The notes: generated from the letters alone by a model not told the origin. Shown: positions 17,143 to 25,861, counted from the stretch's first letter. The stretch: 35,301 nt of DNA from a bacterium (GCA_021817025.1 JAKAWF010000004.1:1-35301); one strand, 5' to 3'. Translations and numbers: made by a program.

Positions 17143-17957
17143 CTTCCTTCCGGACGCTTGCCTAACCCACCCCGGCCGATCTCGTCCCGGGCGAGGTTCG
17201 GCCAGCCTGATTGTGGACCGTCCGGGCCCTGGCGTGAAGACGAGCGCGGCGGCCTCGTTTGGCCACGTCGGGGATCCATCTAAGCGGAGTAACTGCAAGA
17301 TGTTGCAGTTGTCGCGAGCGCATAGACCCCACATCGTGGATCCCTCCAGCGCGTGGTCCGCTTACATGGATATCCCGATGGCCACTTACTGGCGCTGGCA
17401 TAAGACATGCCGGAGCCGAGCGACCTCGGCGTCACAGACCAAGTTGGCAGGGCGCCTGGCCCCAACGCGCAAGAAGGGCAATCGCGCCGATGGCCAGCCT
17501 ACAGGGGGACATTCCGGCGAGAGGGCCGACAGCAGCCCGGAAAAGTGCCCACGATCCTCCGCCAGGCCCCGCTCATGCGGGACAATCGTGGCACTGTGGC
17601 GGTTCCGATGACGTCATCGCGAGGTCAGCCGGTGCCACCCGCACTGTGGGGACCTTGGAGACTATGGCGCATCTCAACATCCGCAGGTCAGGTAGCCCCC
17701 TTGACCGGGATGGCCCTGCTCTCTGGGGGAGCGGCTTCGACAAGCGGCGATGTTGGCCAAGCGAAAGTGAGCATCTTGAGCTGGACAAGTCTGCGGTCGG
17801 CGCCATGTCTTCGTGTCCAGCCCTGATCACCACCACGCTGAGGTACTCCCCTCGCTAACGGTCTCACAAGGGCGGCATGCACTGTCCCCGCCCGTGCGGT
17901 CATCGGCGATCCTTTAGCGGCATTTTGAGGGCCGAGGACCAGTGAGAACGTGGCCCC
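17143..17957. other. 815-base region before the recombinase, with nested palindromes
   Basis: No open frame here has a good start and recognisable sequence. The strongest structure is the palindrome at 17291-17310 inside longer arms (17271-17344). Bases 17143-17145 (CTT) are the right target duplication of the IS3 element. This stretch may carry the promoter and recombination site of the recombinase operon. Confidence 0.4.
17271..17344. repeat. Nested inverted repeats upstream of the recombinase
   Basis: The inner arms are AACTGCAA (17291-17298) and TTGCAGTT (17303-17310), a perfect 8-base inverted repeat around GATG. The outer arms are GGGATCCA (17271-17278) and TGGATCCC (17337-17344), also perfect. 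The arrangement is asymmetric, with the inner palindrome nearer the left arm. An operator or recombination site is possible; I cannot tell which. Confidence 0.45.
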
Positions 17958-18971
17958 ATGAACAAAGCGGACACGACCCACACGGCGGTTTCGCCAACCT
18001 CGATCGGCATCAGCACCTCGACCGTCGACCAAGTGCCGCGGCTGCGGCCATCAGACGCTCATCTGAGAGATGCCAGCCCATCCTTGGCTGACGCGGTTGA
18101 GTTGGCCTGCCGGAGTTGCGCCACGCCCGCCACGGCTCGGTCGTACCGGGCAGCGCTATCAGCGTTCGCCAGGGTGTGTGCCGATCAAGGGGTGACCCAG
18201 TGCTCCGAGATCGATCCGTCGGTCACGGCCGCCTTCCCGGCCTCGCTCACGGGCCTGGCGGCAGCGACCCGCCACCATCGGCTGGCGGTGGTCAAGGCCT
18301 TCCTGCGCTGGGCGGCCCAGGCTGGATGGTGTGATTCCACCAGCGCAGCGCTCGTCACTCCGGGCCGGCGAGTGCGGCGGGCCACAGCCCCCACTTGGAG
18401 CGAGGACGACTGCCGGAAGTTGCTGTCGTCCGCTGAGACCTGGCGGGATAGGGCCCTGCTCTGGGTCCTGACGTCAACCGGTGCCAGGATCGGAGAGGTT
18501 GTCCACGCAACGGTTGGCGACTTCGACGGCCAGACGCTCCGGCTCTCCGGCAAGACTGGCACCAGAAGTGTGCCGCTGTCCCCGGACGCGCGATACGCAG
18601 TCAACTGGTATCTGCAGCACCGCCAGCCGCTGGAGCCAGCAGCCCCCCTCTTTGCCAGTCGGCAGGGGCGGCTATCCGAGCGGCAGGCCCGCGACCTGGT
18701 CTACGCCGCCTGTCGCAGGGCCAAGCTGGCGCCCCGAGGCCCTCACACCCTCAGGCACGCGGCAGCCACCCGGTGGCTTCGAGCCGGAGTTCCGCTGGTG
18801 GTGGTCTCGGCCACCCTGGGTCACTCCCGTCCCTCCACAACGCTGGACCACTACGCAGGAGCGATGGCCAGCGATCTGGCTCGCGGTCTGTCTTCAGATC
18901 CGCTCTGGAGAGAAGGAGAACGACAGGCCGTTGCCCATGCGGCTGGCAAGAGGCCGGAGGGGATGGCATGA
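17958..18971 (+). CDS. Tyrosine recombinase / phage-type integrase
   Basis: 337 residues from ATG 17958. The N-terminal core-binding (SAM-like) domain includes RSYRAALSAFARVCADQG and RHHRLAVVKAFLRWAAQAG. The catalytic residues are all visible: R177 in TSTGARIGEVV, H263 and R266 in HTLRHAAATRWL, H289 in LGHSRPSTT and nucleophile Y299 in LDHYAGAM. The protein resembles XerC/D and Tn554-type integrases and should cut and rejoin DNA at a short core site. Its stop overlaps the AAA+ start (ATGA 18968-18971), so the two are translationally coupled. No obvious attachment-site pair was found in the window. Confidence 0.93.
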   Translation: MNKADTTHTAVSPTSIGISTSTVDQVPRLRPSDAHLRDASPSLADAVELACRSCATPATARSYRAALSAFARVCADQGVTQCSEIDPSVTAAFPASLTGLAAATRHHRLAVVKAFLRWAAQAGWCDSTSAALVTPGRRVRRATAPTWSEDDCRKLLSSAETWRDRALLWVLTSTGARIGEVVHATVGDFDGQTLRLSGKTGTRSVPLSPDARYAVNWYLQHRQPLEPAAPLFASRQGRLSERQARDLVYAACRRAKLAPRGPHTLRHAAATRWLRAGVPLVVVSATLGHSRPSTTLDHYAGAMASDLARGLSSDPLWREGERQAVAHAAGKRPEGMA

Positions 18972-20167
18972 GCCCGAAGCCCAGGGCCGAGGCTCAACCC
19001 TCACCCGAGATCAACCCGTGGCACGCCCAGATTCCAATGTCTCTCGCCGATCGAGCCCGTGACGCTGTCGCCGACGCGCCCGGCCCCGTGCGGGCGATGG
19101 TCGAGTCCACGATCGAAGCCAGAACGGCCAACCCGGAGGACTCCGGCGCCCTGAACCAATGGCTGGAGTGGGTGGCATCCCTGCCATGGAGGAAGCTGCC
19201 AGCCCATGAGCCGATGAACATGAAGGTGGCGGCCAGGGTCCTCCACGCTGCCCATCTTGGTGATGACCCGGTCAAGCAACTCCTGCTCGATCGGATTCTC
19301 GGGAGCTGGCTCGTCAGCAAGACCGGAAGCAGGCATCGAGGCCAGCCCCTGCTGCTAGTGGGCCCTCCCGGCTGCGGCAAGACCTCCCTGGCTCGCTCAG
19401 CCGCCAGGGCGATGGGGCAGGTTTGCGTCTTCGTCAGCGTCCCAACCGCAGCGCAAGACGGCGTCTATCTGCTGGGGTGCTCCAGGGTGTACCGAGGCGC
19501 GGAACCAGGCGTGATCATCAAGGCGGTCCGGTCTGCGGGCACCTCCCGGGTGTTGCTCGTGCTCGACGAGTTGGACAAGACCTTCGAAGGATCGGGCTCC
19601 ACCGGCCCCTCGGCCGCTTCCTGCTTGCTGGAGTTGCTCGACGGCAGCCACGCCACCTGGACTGATCGCTACCTGGAAGTCCCCTTCGATCTCTCGGAGG
19701 TGTTCTTTATCGCCACCGCCAACTCCCTGGAGAGTGTCCCCGATGCCCTGGTGGATCGCTGTCTGGTCGTCGAGCTTCAGGGCCTAAGCCCCGCCGAACG
19801 CGTGGAAGTTGCCCGGGTGCAGATCTGGCCGCAACTACTGGCGCACTACGGGCTTGCCAAAGGCCTCTTCCCGCTGGATGACGACGCGCTCCGGCACCTG
19901 GTCTTGGAGTGCGCCCGGCCTGGCGAGACAGGCCTGCGGGGAGTCGAGAGCCGGCTGGAGGCCTGCTTGCTCCGGGCGGCCACGAGAGGATTTGACGAGC
20001 TCTGGCCCGTACCGATCTCCCGGGGGCTCATCCGCGTGGCGCTGGCTCCGCTCGCCCCCGGGAGCAGAACCAAGCGCCTGGGGTTCGCGGCTCCCGAACC
20101 GGCTGACCGCGCCACCAGCCACGTGTTCAGAGTGCAAGCTCCGGGGTTCCGCGGTTCCGGGGGCTGA
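18968..20167 (+). CDS. Lon-like AAA+ ATPase lacking the protease domain (paralog 2)
   Basis: 399 residues from ATG 18968. WLEWVASLPWRKLP (about residues 58-71) is the Lon-type pre-AAA motif. Walker A is GPPGCGKT (132-139) and Walker B VLLVLDELDK (D200, E201). LVDRCLVVELQGLS holds the arginine finger and TGLRGVESRLEACLLRAA the small-domain helix. As in paralog 1 at 1170 there is no Ser-Lys protease domain, and the ends match (KRLGFAAP). Shared blocks such as GAEPG-x-II and TWTDRYL show common ancestry. It lacks the N-terminal cysteine cluster of paralog 1. It is coupled to a recombinase upstream and a membrane protein one base downstream. A role as ATP-driven remodeller of either partner is inference only. 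Confidence 0.87.
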   Translation: MSPKPRAEAQPSPEINPWHAQIPMSLADRARDAVADAPGPVRAMVESTIEARTANPEDSGALNQWLEWVASLPWRKLPAHEPMNMKVAARVLHAAHLGDDPVKQLLLDRILGSWLVSKTGSRHRGQPLLLVGPPGCGKTSLARSAARAMGQVCVFVSVPTAAQDGVYLLGCSRVYRGAEPGVIIKAVRSAGTSRVLLVLDELDKTFEGSGSTGPSAASCLLELLDGSHATWTDRYLEVPFDLSEVFFIATANSLESVPDALVDRCLVVELQGLSPAERVEVARVQIWPQLLAHYGLAKGLFPLDDDALRHLVLECARPGETGLRGVESRLEACLLRAATRGFDELWPVPISRGLIRVALAPLAPGSRTKRLGFAAPEPADRATSHVFRVQAPGFRGSGG

Positions 20168-20168
20168 G

Positions 20169-21356
20169 ATGGGCAGGCAGGGTGGCGGCGGCGATTGGTC
20201 TGTCCTATTGGTGATCGTGATGTGCGCGGCGGTCCTGGTGATTGTCGTCTTCTGGCTGATCGCGATCCTCACGATCACGGGATCCATCCTGTGGTGGCTG
20301 GTGGACATCTGGCACGACGACCAGCCCGGGGAGATCGGGTACCACCTGAAGCGATGGCTGGTCCCTCGCTGGCACTACCCCTTTGTGGGAGTTGGCTCCG
20401 TGATCGCCTCTGTGGCGGGGGCCGACGCCATGCACGAGATCGTGAAGGGGGCCAATCCGGCTATCCCGATCCTCATCCTCGCCATCGTCCTGGCCCGGTC
20501 GGTCTCGATGGCATGGTGGCCGTGGCCGAGGACTAGACCGGTGGGCCTTCATGTCTACCCCTGGGTTGCCGTCACCGGACCACTGGCCAGCGCTCTCGGG
20601 ATGGCCGCGGTCTGGGTGCTGGTCATCGGCGGACAGATCACGGGACCCGTCCACAGTCACCAGTACTGGGTCGCCCTGAGCTGCGCGCCCTTCGCGATCT
20701 TGATCGTCCTCATCGCGACGGCTGTAGGCCGGGCAGGCAGGATCCTGGTGCCCAGGTCAGCACCGACCCGGACCGACATGAGTACGGTCCTGGACCTGGC
20801 AGGCTCGAGCGAGGAGATGGACCTGCCCCGGACTCCCCCTCCCCCACGCTCTCACTGCACCCGCCTGATCCCCCCGATCGGTCCACCTGACGGTCCGTGG
20901 GCCGCCGTGCGGCCATCGCTGCTGCTCAACTGGAAGCGGCTGCTCTGGGTTCCTATCGGGGCCGTGGTGGGCGCCGGAGCAGGCTACCTGATGGTGGTCG
21001 TCTACAGCGCCGGCTCGCCCCTTCCAGGGGCCGTCAGTGTCCTCTTTGCGATGTGGATCTGGCTGGCACAGCTCGTCGGGCCCATGCTCTTCACCTTCCT
21101 CTATATAGATGGCGACTGGGTGGGCGAACGAGGCCTCTGGTGGAGGCGCGGAGTCAGCACCGCTCATTGCCGGTGGGTGATCAGCGCCACTCACGGTGTC
21201 GACCTGATCGGCCGTGAGACTGGCGCTACCGGCGCTTTGCACGCTCCCCAGCGAGCGCGGCTGCGGCTGAAGTGGAGCGAGCAGAACGTTGGACCGGTCG
21301 TGAGGCGATCACGGCCGACACGCACGTCGGACCTCGAAGAAAGGGCGTCAGGTTGA
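20169..21356 (+). CDS. Polytopic membrane protein in the recombinase-AAA+ operon
   Basis: 395 residues from ATG 20169, one base after the ATPase stop; GGGGGC in the end of that gene may serve as ribosome binding site. I count about eight hydrophobic segments: two N-terminal (VLLVIVMCAAVLVIVVFWLI, then TITGSILWWLVDIW), four before residue 195, a Pro-rich cytoplasmic-looking loop (about 200-250), and two more (VPIGAVVGAGAGYLMVVVYS and VLFAMWIWLAQLVGPML). The C-terminus is basic (RRSRPTRTSD). No transporter signature or catalytic motif is apparent. The family is unknown to me. Tight spacing implies it works with the AAA+ protein, perhaps anchoring it at the membrane. Confidence 0.75.
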   Translation: MGRQGGGGDWSVLLVIVMCAAVLVIVVFWLIAILTITGSILWWLVDIWHDDQPGEIGYHLKRWLVPRWHYPFVGVGSVIASVAGADAMHEIVKGANPAIPILILAIVLARSVSMAWWPWPRTRPVGLHVYPWVAVTGPLASALGMAAVWVLVIGGQITGPVHSHQYWVALSCAPFAILIVLIATAVGRAGRILVPRSAPTRTDMSTVLDLAGSSEEMDLPRTPPPPRSHCTRLIPPIGPPDGPWAAVRPSLLLNWKRLLWVPIGAVVGAGAGYLMVVVYSAGSPLPGAVSVLFAMWIWLAQLVGPMLFTFLYIDGDWVGERGLWWRRGVSTAHCRWVISATHGVDLIGRETGATGALHAPQRARLRLKWSEQNVGPVVRRSRPTRTSDLEERASG

Positions 21357-21375
21357 GAAACACAGATGGGAAGGG

Positions 21376-21398
21376 GCCCAGGGCATTGCCCATGGGGC
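21376..21398 (+). terminator. Weak hairpin after the membrane-protein gene
   Basis: GCCC (21376-21379) pairs with GGGC (21395-21398), and inside it GGGCA (21381-21385) pairs with TGCCC (21387-21391). It lies 20 bases after a stop codon, but no T-run follows, so it would be at best a weak or factor-dependent terminator. Confidence 0.2.
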
Positions 21399-21433
21399 TC
21401 CGACGGAACTCGGCTCCACCCAGCTATGACTGA

Positions 21434-21697
21434 GTGAAGCCTAAAGGAAGCGGTCCACGTCTCGACAGAGAGTTGGCAGTCGTCGAGCGGGCGACTACGA
21501 TGCTGGACATGGAAGAGCTTGAGCCCCGGGAACGAGAGCGGCTGAGGCGGCGAGACCGCAAGCGCATCACCAGGATGGTGATGGACGGCGGCAACCTGCG
21601 CCGCCAGCTTCAGGCTCTGGCCCAGAGGGCTCAGGTACGCAGGCGCCAGCGCTCCGCCCTGGCGGGAAAGCAAGATCCCAACCAGCGCACCCGCTGA
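21434..21697 (+). CDS. Small highly charged hypothetical protein
   Basis: 87 residues from GTG 21434; an internal ATG at 21500 is also possible. No strong ribosome binding site decides between them. The sequence is dominated by Arg, Glu and Gln (EELEPRERERLRRRDRKRIT, then NLRRQLQALAQRAQVRRRQR), so it is probably helical or coiled-coil and could bind nucleic acid. It lies between the recombinase operon and the helicase operon on the same strand. No family recognised; a chance open frame remains possible. Confidence 0.4.
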   Translation: MKPKGSGPRLDRELAVVERATTMLDMEELEPRERERLRRRDRKRITRMVMDGGNLRRQLQALAQRAQVRRRQRSALAGKQDPNQRTR

Positions 21698-22002
21698 CCG
21701 GATTCGCCTCCGTCCGAGGGCTCAGCATATGAAAAGGGTGCCGCGCTGCCGTCTTGGAGCGAACTGGCCACCGTCCTCAGCGTCCATCCCCGTCCTCCGA
21801 TCGGGACGGCGTCAACCTTCGGCTCGATCTCGACGCGAGGCGGCTACCATGCTTCCAGCATGCCGACGCTGACCCCTCCCCTCGCCGCATCCGTTGAACC
21901 CCTGACGTACGGACCGACTGATTGCCGTTTCGGATTTCACCTCAGTCCCGGCGGCCATGCCCCGGCGCAGTCCTGTGACATCCCAACCCCGAAGGGGCCG
22001 CG
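21698..22002. other. Intergenic region upstream of the helicase operon
   Basis: No gene is visible. It should contain the promoter of the operon starting at 22003, but I found no convincing -35/-10 pair. AAGGGG at 21992-21997 is the likely ribosome binding site of the helicase gene. Confidence 0.4.
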
Positions 22003-25000
22003 ATAGCCAAGCTGGAGGATCTCACGGCAGGAGCGCTGGTCACTGGCATCGTCCCCAGCGATGAGGTGATCGTGGTCGCGGTCTCCTGGCACGGGCAGGA
22101 GGCGGTGACCCTCACATATCAGGAGACCTCGGGCCAGGTGTCACAGCGGCTGCTGTTCCGAAACGACGAGGCGGGCCTCGAACTGGCTGGAACCAAGCGG
22201 CGATGGACCTTCGACGGCGACGGGGCGGCTTTCCGGCTCGCTGCCGAAGCGCGCAGGATCCGGCTCGCCTACCTCTTCGACCCCATGCTGGCTGTGCACC
22301 TGTCCCTTCTCGAGCCCCTTCCCCACCAGATCCGGGCCGTGTATGGGGAGATGCTCCCCCGCCAACCGCTCCGCTTCCTGCTGGCCGACGATCCCGGAGC
22401 CGGCAAGACGATCATGGCGGGCCTCTTCGTAAAGGAGCTGCTGCTGCGCGGAGACCTGCGGCGGTGCCTGGTGGTCACCCCCGGCGGGCTGGTGGCGCAG
22501 TGGCAGGATGAGCTCAGCTCCAAGTTCTCGTTGCCGTTCTCAATCCTGACCAGGGAGGCTGTGGAGGCCAGCCTGCACGGTAACCCGTTCGCCGAGGAGC
22601 CCCTCCTTATCGCCAGGATGGATCAGCTGTCTCGAAGCGAGGATCTTCAATCCCGCCTCCGCTCGAGTGAGTGGGATCTGATCATCGTCGACGAGGCCCA
22701 CCGGATGAGCGCCCACTACCAGGGTGACGAGGTTCGGGAGACCCAACGGTACAGGTTGGGCAAGCTCCTGGGCGGGATCTGCCGCCACTTCCTGCTGCTC
22801 ACCGCCACCCCCCATTCGGGCAAGGACGAGGACTTCCAGCTCTTCCTCTCCCTGCTTGACCCCGACCGGTTCGCCGGCAGAGGAAGAGGCAGAGCGGGGG
22901 ATGTCTCCGACCTGCAGCGCCGGATGATCAAGGAGAAGATCCTTCGCTTCGACGGCAGGCCCCTCTTTCCAGAACGGCGGGCCACCACGGTCCCCTTTCC
23001 CCTCTCCCCTCCAGAGATGGAGCTGTACGAGGAGGTGACCCAGTACGTCCGGGAGGAGATGAACCGTGCCGACCGGCTGGAGGGTGCGCAACGCACCGTG
23101 GTGGGTTTCGCCCTCACCGGACTCCAACGCCGGCTGGCGTCGTCGCCCGAGGCCATCTATCAATCGCTCAGCCGGCGGCGGGAGAGGCTGGAGAAGCGAC
23201 TCGTCGAGGGAGCCGAGGCCCCGGCAGCAAACCTGAGCCGCCTCTCCCAGCTGCTGAGCGAAGAGGGAGGGAATTACCTCGACGACCTCGACTCTGATGA
23301 GGCTGAGCGGCTGGACGAGGAGGCGGTGGACCAGGCCTCCGCGGCGCAGACCAAGGCCGAGCTGGAAGCCGAGATTCGGTCCCTGGCCCGTCTCGAGGAG
23401 CTCGCGAAGCAAGTCCGCCAGATGGGCACCGACAGCAAGTGGCGCGAGCTGCAGGGGATGCTCGCCGAGGATGGCCAGATGGGCGGGCCTGGGTTCCGCA
23501 AGCTGATCATCTTCACTGAGTACCGGGCCACCCTCGACTATCTGGTCTCCCGCCTCACCAGCTACTTCGGCCGCGCCGAGGCAGTGGTCGCCATCCACGG
23601 GGGAGTCCACCGGGAGGAGCGGCGCCGGCTCCAGGGGCTGTTCACCCAGGACCAGCAAGTGGTGGTGATGGTCGCCACCGACGCCGCCGGAGAGGGCATC
23701 AACCTGCAAGCGGCTCACCTCATGGTCAACTACGACCTGCCGTGGAATCCCAACCGGATCGAGCAGCGCTTCGGGCGCATCCACCGCATCGGGCAGACTG
23801 AGGTCTGCCACATGTGGAACTTGCTCGCCGAGAACACCCGGGAGGGGCAGGTCTACCAGGTGCTGCTCGAAAAGCTCGAGGAGCAGCGGATCGCCCTGGG
23901 AGGGCAGGTGTTCGACGTCCTGGGCCAGGCACTGCCGGGCCGCCAGCTCCGGGATCTCCTCATCGAGGCAATTCGGTATGGGGATCAGCCGGATGTCCGC
24001 GCCCGGCTCCACCAGGTGGTGGACGCCGCGGTCGGAGAAGGTCTCTCCGAGCTGGTCGAGCGAGAGGCGCTCGCCAGTGACGTGATGAGCGTAGTGGATG
24101 TGCAGGAAGTCCGCCTCCAGATGGAGGAGGCTGCTGCCCAGAAGCTGCAGCCCCACTTCGTGCGCGACTTTTTCCTCGGCGCCCTGGAGAGGGTTGGGGG
24201 CAGGGCGGCGGAGCGGGAGCAGGACCGGTTCGAGCTGACCTTCGTCCCCGCCACCATTCGCAACCTCCCGGGCTGGGGACCCCTGCTGAGCAGGTACGAG
24301 CGGGTGACCTTCGAGAAGGACCTTATCGCCGTGCCCGGCAGGCCGCTGGCCGAGTTCATCTGCCCGGGACACCCGCTGCTGGAGGCCGTGATCGACCTGA
24401 CCCTGGCCCGCGATGGTGGGGCACTCACCCAGGGGGCGACTCTGGTCAACCCCACCGACGATGGGCAGGAACCGAGGCTGCTGCTCTTCCTGGAGCACCA
24501 GATAGCAGACGCCAGGCGCCGTGATGGCCTGCCACCCCGGGCCGTGTCGAGAAGAGCTCAGTTCGTGACCCTGTCACCCACGGGTGCGCCGGCGCTGGCC
24601 GGTCCGGCGCCATACCTCGACTATGAGACGCCCATGCTTGAGCAGCTTCCAAAGCTTTCGGACCTCTGGACTGCCACCTGGCTCACCTCTGGCGTGGAGA
24701 GCCAAGGGCTGGACTTCGCCATATCCACCCTCGTGCCGGAGCACCTGGCCGAGGTGCGGCAGCGCACCGATGGCAGGGTGCGGAAGGTGAAGGCGGCGGT
24801 GCAGGCCAGACTCACAGCCGAGATCATCCACTGGGACAAGCGCGCCACTGAGCTGCAGCAGCAGGTCAGCCAGGGGCGCCAGCCCCGGATCAATCCGGAA
24901 CGGGCAAGGGCGCGAGCGGACGAGTTGCAGCAGCGGCTGGACCGGCGCCTGGTGGAGCTGGACCAGGAGCTGAAGCTGCAGCCGCTGCCCCCTGTGGTCG

Positions 25001-25467
25001 TCGGAGCGGCACTCATCGTCCCATCTGGTCTGGTGCGTCACCTGGCCGGCCCATCTGACTCAGCTCCCCCGCGGACGCGGGAGACCAAGGAGGTGGAGCT
25101 CCGCGCAGTGGAAGCAGTGATGGGAGCGGAGCGAATGCTCGGGCGAGACCCAGAGCCGATGCCACCCAACAACCCCGGGTACGACATCCGCTCCATTGAC
25201 TCCGAGCAGCACCTCCATTTCATCGAGGTGAAGGGAAGGATCGAGGGATCGGAGAGCGTGACCGTCACCAGAACCGAGATCCTGACCGGTCTCAACGCAA
25301 GCGTCAACTACGTCCTGGCGCTGGTTGAGGTGCTCCCAGAAGGCGGGGAGCGGGTTCGCTACCTGCGGGACCCCTTCTCGGGCAAGTCGCCGCGACTACA
25401 CTTCGCCGAGACGAGCACCAGCTTCGACTGGAGGCGGCTCTGGGAGGCTGCGGGAGATCCATCGTGA
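22003..25467 (+). CDS. SNF2-type helicase with C-terminal DUF3883/nuclease-like domain
   Basis: 1154 residues if started at ATA 22003, where family members have their initiator Met (the following AKLEDLTAGALVTGI matches their usual start). AAGGGG at 21992-21997 is well placed. No ATG, GTG or TTG lies between the upstream stop (21976) and GTG 22066, which would drop 21 conserved residues. Motifs (ATA numbering): Walker A DDPGAGKT (129-136), DEAH (230-233), LTATPHSGK, then C-terminal helicase FTEYRATLDYL, TDAAGEGINLQ and QRFGRIHRIGQ (R589). Near the end, NNPGYDI with D1061 and HFIEVKGR with E1075 and K1077 give a D-ExK pattern typical of PD-(D/E)XK nucleases and of DUF3883. It resembles DrmD-like helicases of defence loci and heads an operon with methylase and ATPase. 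Confidence 0.9.
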   Translation: MAKLEDLTAGALVTGIVPSDEVIVVAVSWHGQEAVTLTYQETSGQVSQRLLFRNDEAGLELAGTKRRWTFDGDGAAFRLAAEARRIRLAYLFDPMLAVHLSLLEPLPHQIRAVYGEMLPRQPLRFLLADDPGAGKTIMAGLFVKELLLRGDLRRCLVVTPGGLVAQWQDELSSKFSLPFSILTREAVEASLHGNPFAEEPLLIARMDQLSRSEDLQSRLRSSEWDLIIVDEAHRMSAHYQGDEVRETQRYRLGKLLGGICRHFLLLTATPHSGKDEDFQLFLSLLDPDRFAGRGRGRAGDVSDLQRRMIKEKILRFDGRPLFPERRATTVPFPLSPPEMELYEEVTQYVREEMNRADRLEGAQRTVVGFALTGLQRRLASSPEAIYQSLSRRRERLEKRLVEGAEAPAANLSRLSQLLSEEGGNYLDDLDSDEAERLDEEAVDQASAAQTKAELEAEIRSLARLEELAKQVRQMGTDSKWRELQGMLAEDGQMGGPGFRKLIIFTEYRATLDYLVSRLTSYFGRAEAVVAIHGGVHREERRRLQGLFTQDQQVVVMVATDAAGEGINLQAAHLMVNYDLPWNPNRIEQRFGRIHRIGQTEVCHMWNLLAENTREGQVYQVLLEKLEEQRIALGGQVFDVLGQALPGRQLRDLLIEAIRYGDQPDVRARLHQVVDAAVGEGLSELVEREALASDVMSVVDVQEVRLQMEEAAAQKLQPHFVRDFFLGALERVGGRAAEREQDRFELTFVPATIRNLPGWGPLLSRYERVTFEKDLIAVPGRPLAEFICPGHPLLEAVIDLTLARDGGALTQGATLVNPTDDGQEPRLLLFLEHQIADARRRDGLPPRAVSRRAQFVTLSPTGAPALAGPAPYLDYETPMLEQLPKLSDLWTATWLTSGVESQGLDFAISTLVPEHLAEVRQRTDGRVRKVKAAVQARLTAEIIHWDKRATELQQQVSQGRQPRINPERARARADELQQRLDRRLVELDQELKLQPLPPVVVGAALIVPSGLVRHLAGPSDSAPPRTRETKEVELRAVEAVMGAERMLGRDPEPMPPNNPGYDIRSIDSEQHLHFIEVKGRIEGSESVTVTRTEILTGLNASVNYVLALVEVLPEGGERVRYLRDPFSGKSPRLHFAETSTSFDWRRLWEAAGDPS

Positions 25468-25492
25468 ACGGAACTGTGGAGAGCACCCTCAG

Positions 25493-25861
25493 GTGAGGGA
25501 CGACCAGCAGCAGGCACTGCGCAGCTACATTGCTGAGAAGCGCTCGGAATGGGCTGGGCAAGCGGCAGGCAAGCTCTGGGACGCCGGCCAACTCGCCGGC
25601 GATCTGGGGACTGACGCCCGGTTTGCGGCGTTGGACCTCTGCGGCTTCTGGAACGGACCAACGACGTCAGACGTCCGCGAGATCCTGCTTCCCCTCGCCA
25701 GCCTGTACGGGTGGGGTCCGCCGATCGACGTGATCGCCGACGCGGTGACCCTGGCGTGCGACAGATGCAGATCCAATCGGCAGAAGACCGCGGCGCTGAT
25801 CGGGATGGGAGCAGCAGCTGTCGGAGCCATACTCATGTGGATTGGTCGCGGTAGTGGCTGA
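25493..25861 (+). CDS. Small orphan with C-terminal membrane helix in the defence operon
   Basis: 122 residues from GTG 25493, 25 bases after the helicase stop; its end overlaps the methylase start by eight bases. The body is soluble (SYIAEKRSEWAGQAAGKLWD, then ALDLCGFWNGPTTSDVREIL) with a CDRCRS pair of cysteines. It ends in a hydrophobic segment, ALIGMGAAAVGAILMWIGRG, that looks like a tail anchor. I know no family. The longer in-frame start at 25325 would overlap the helicase by 140 bases and is unlikely. Its place inside the operon suggests a conserved accessory subunit, perhaps one that brings the complex to the membrane. Confidence 0.65.
   Translation: MRDDQQQALRSYIAEKRSEWAGQAAGKLWDAGQLAGDLGTDARFAALDLCGFWNGPTTSDVREILLPLASLYGWGPPIDVIADAVTLACDRCRSNRQKTAALIGMGAAAVGAILMWIGRGSG

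Noticed and set aside
1170..20167. The two Lon-like ATPases as borders of a single composite transposon
   Set aside because: They are diverged in sequence and length and are not flanked by shared inverted or direct repeats that I can see.
22540..24498. 652-codon minus-strand open frame opposite the helicase
   Set aside because: It is antisense to a gene with complete helicase motifs and lacks any recognisable domain.
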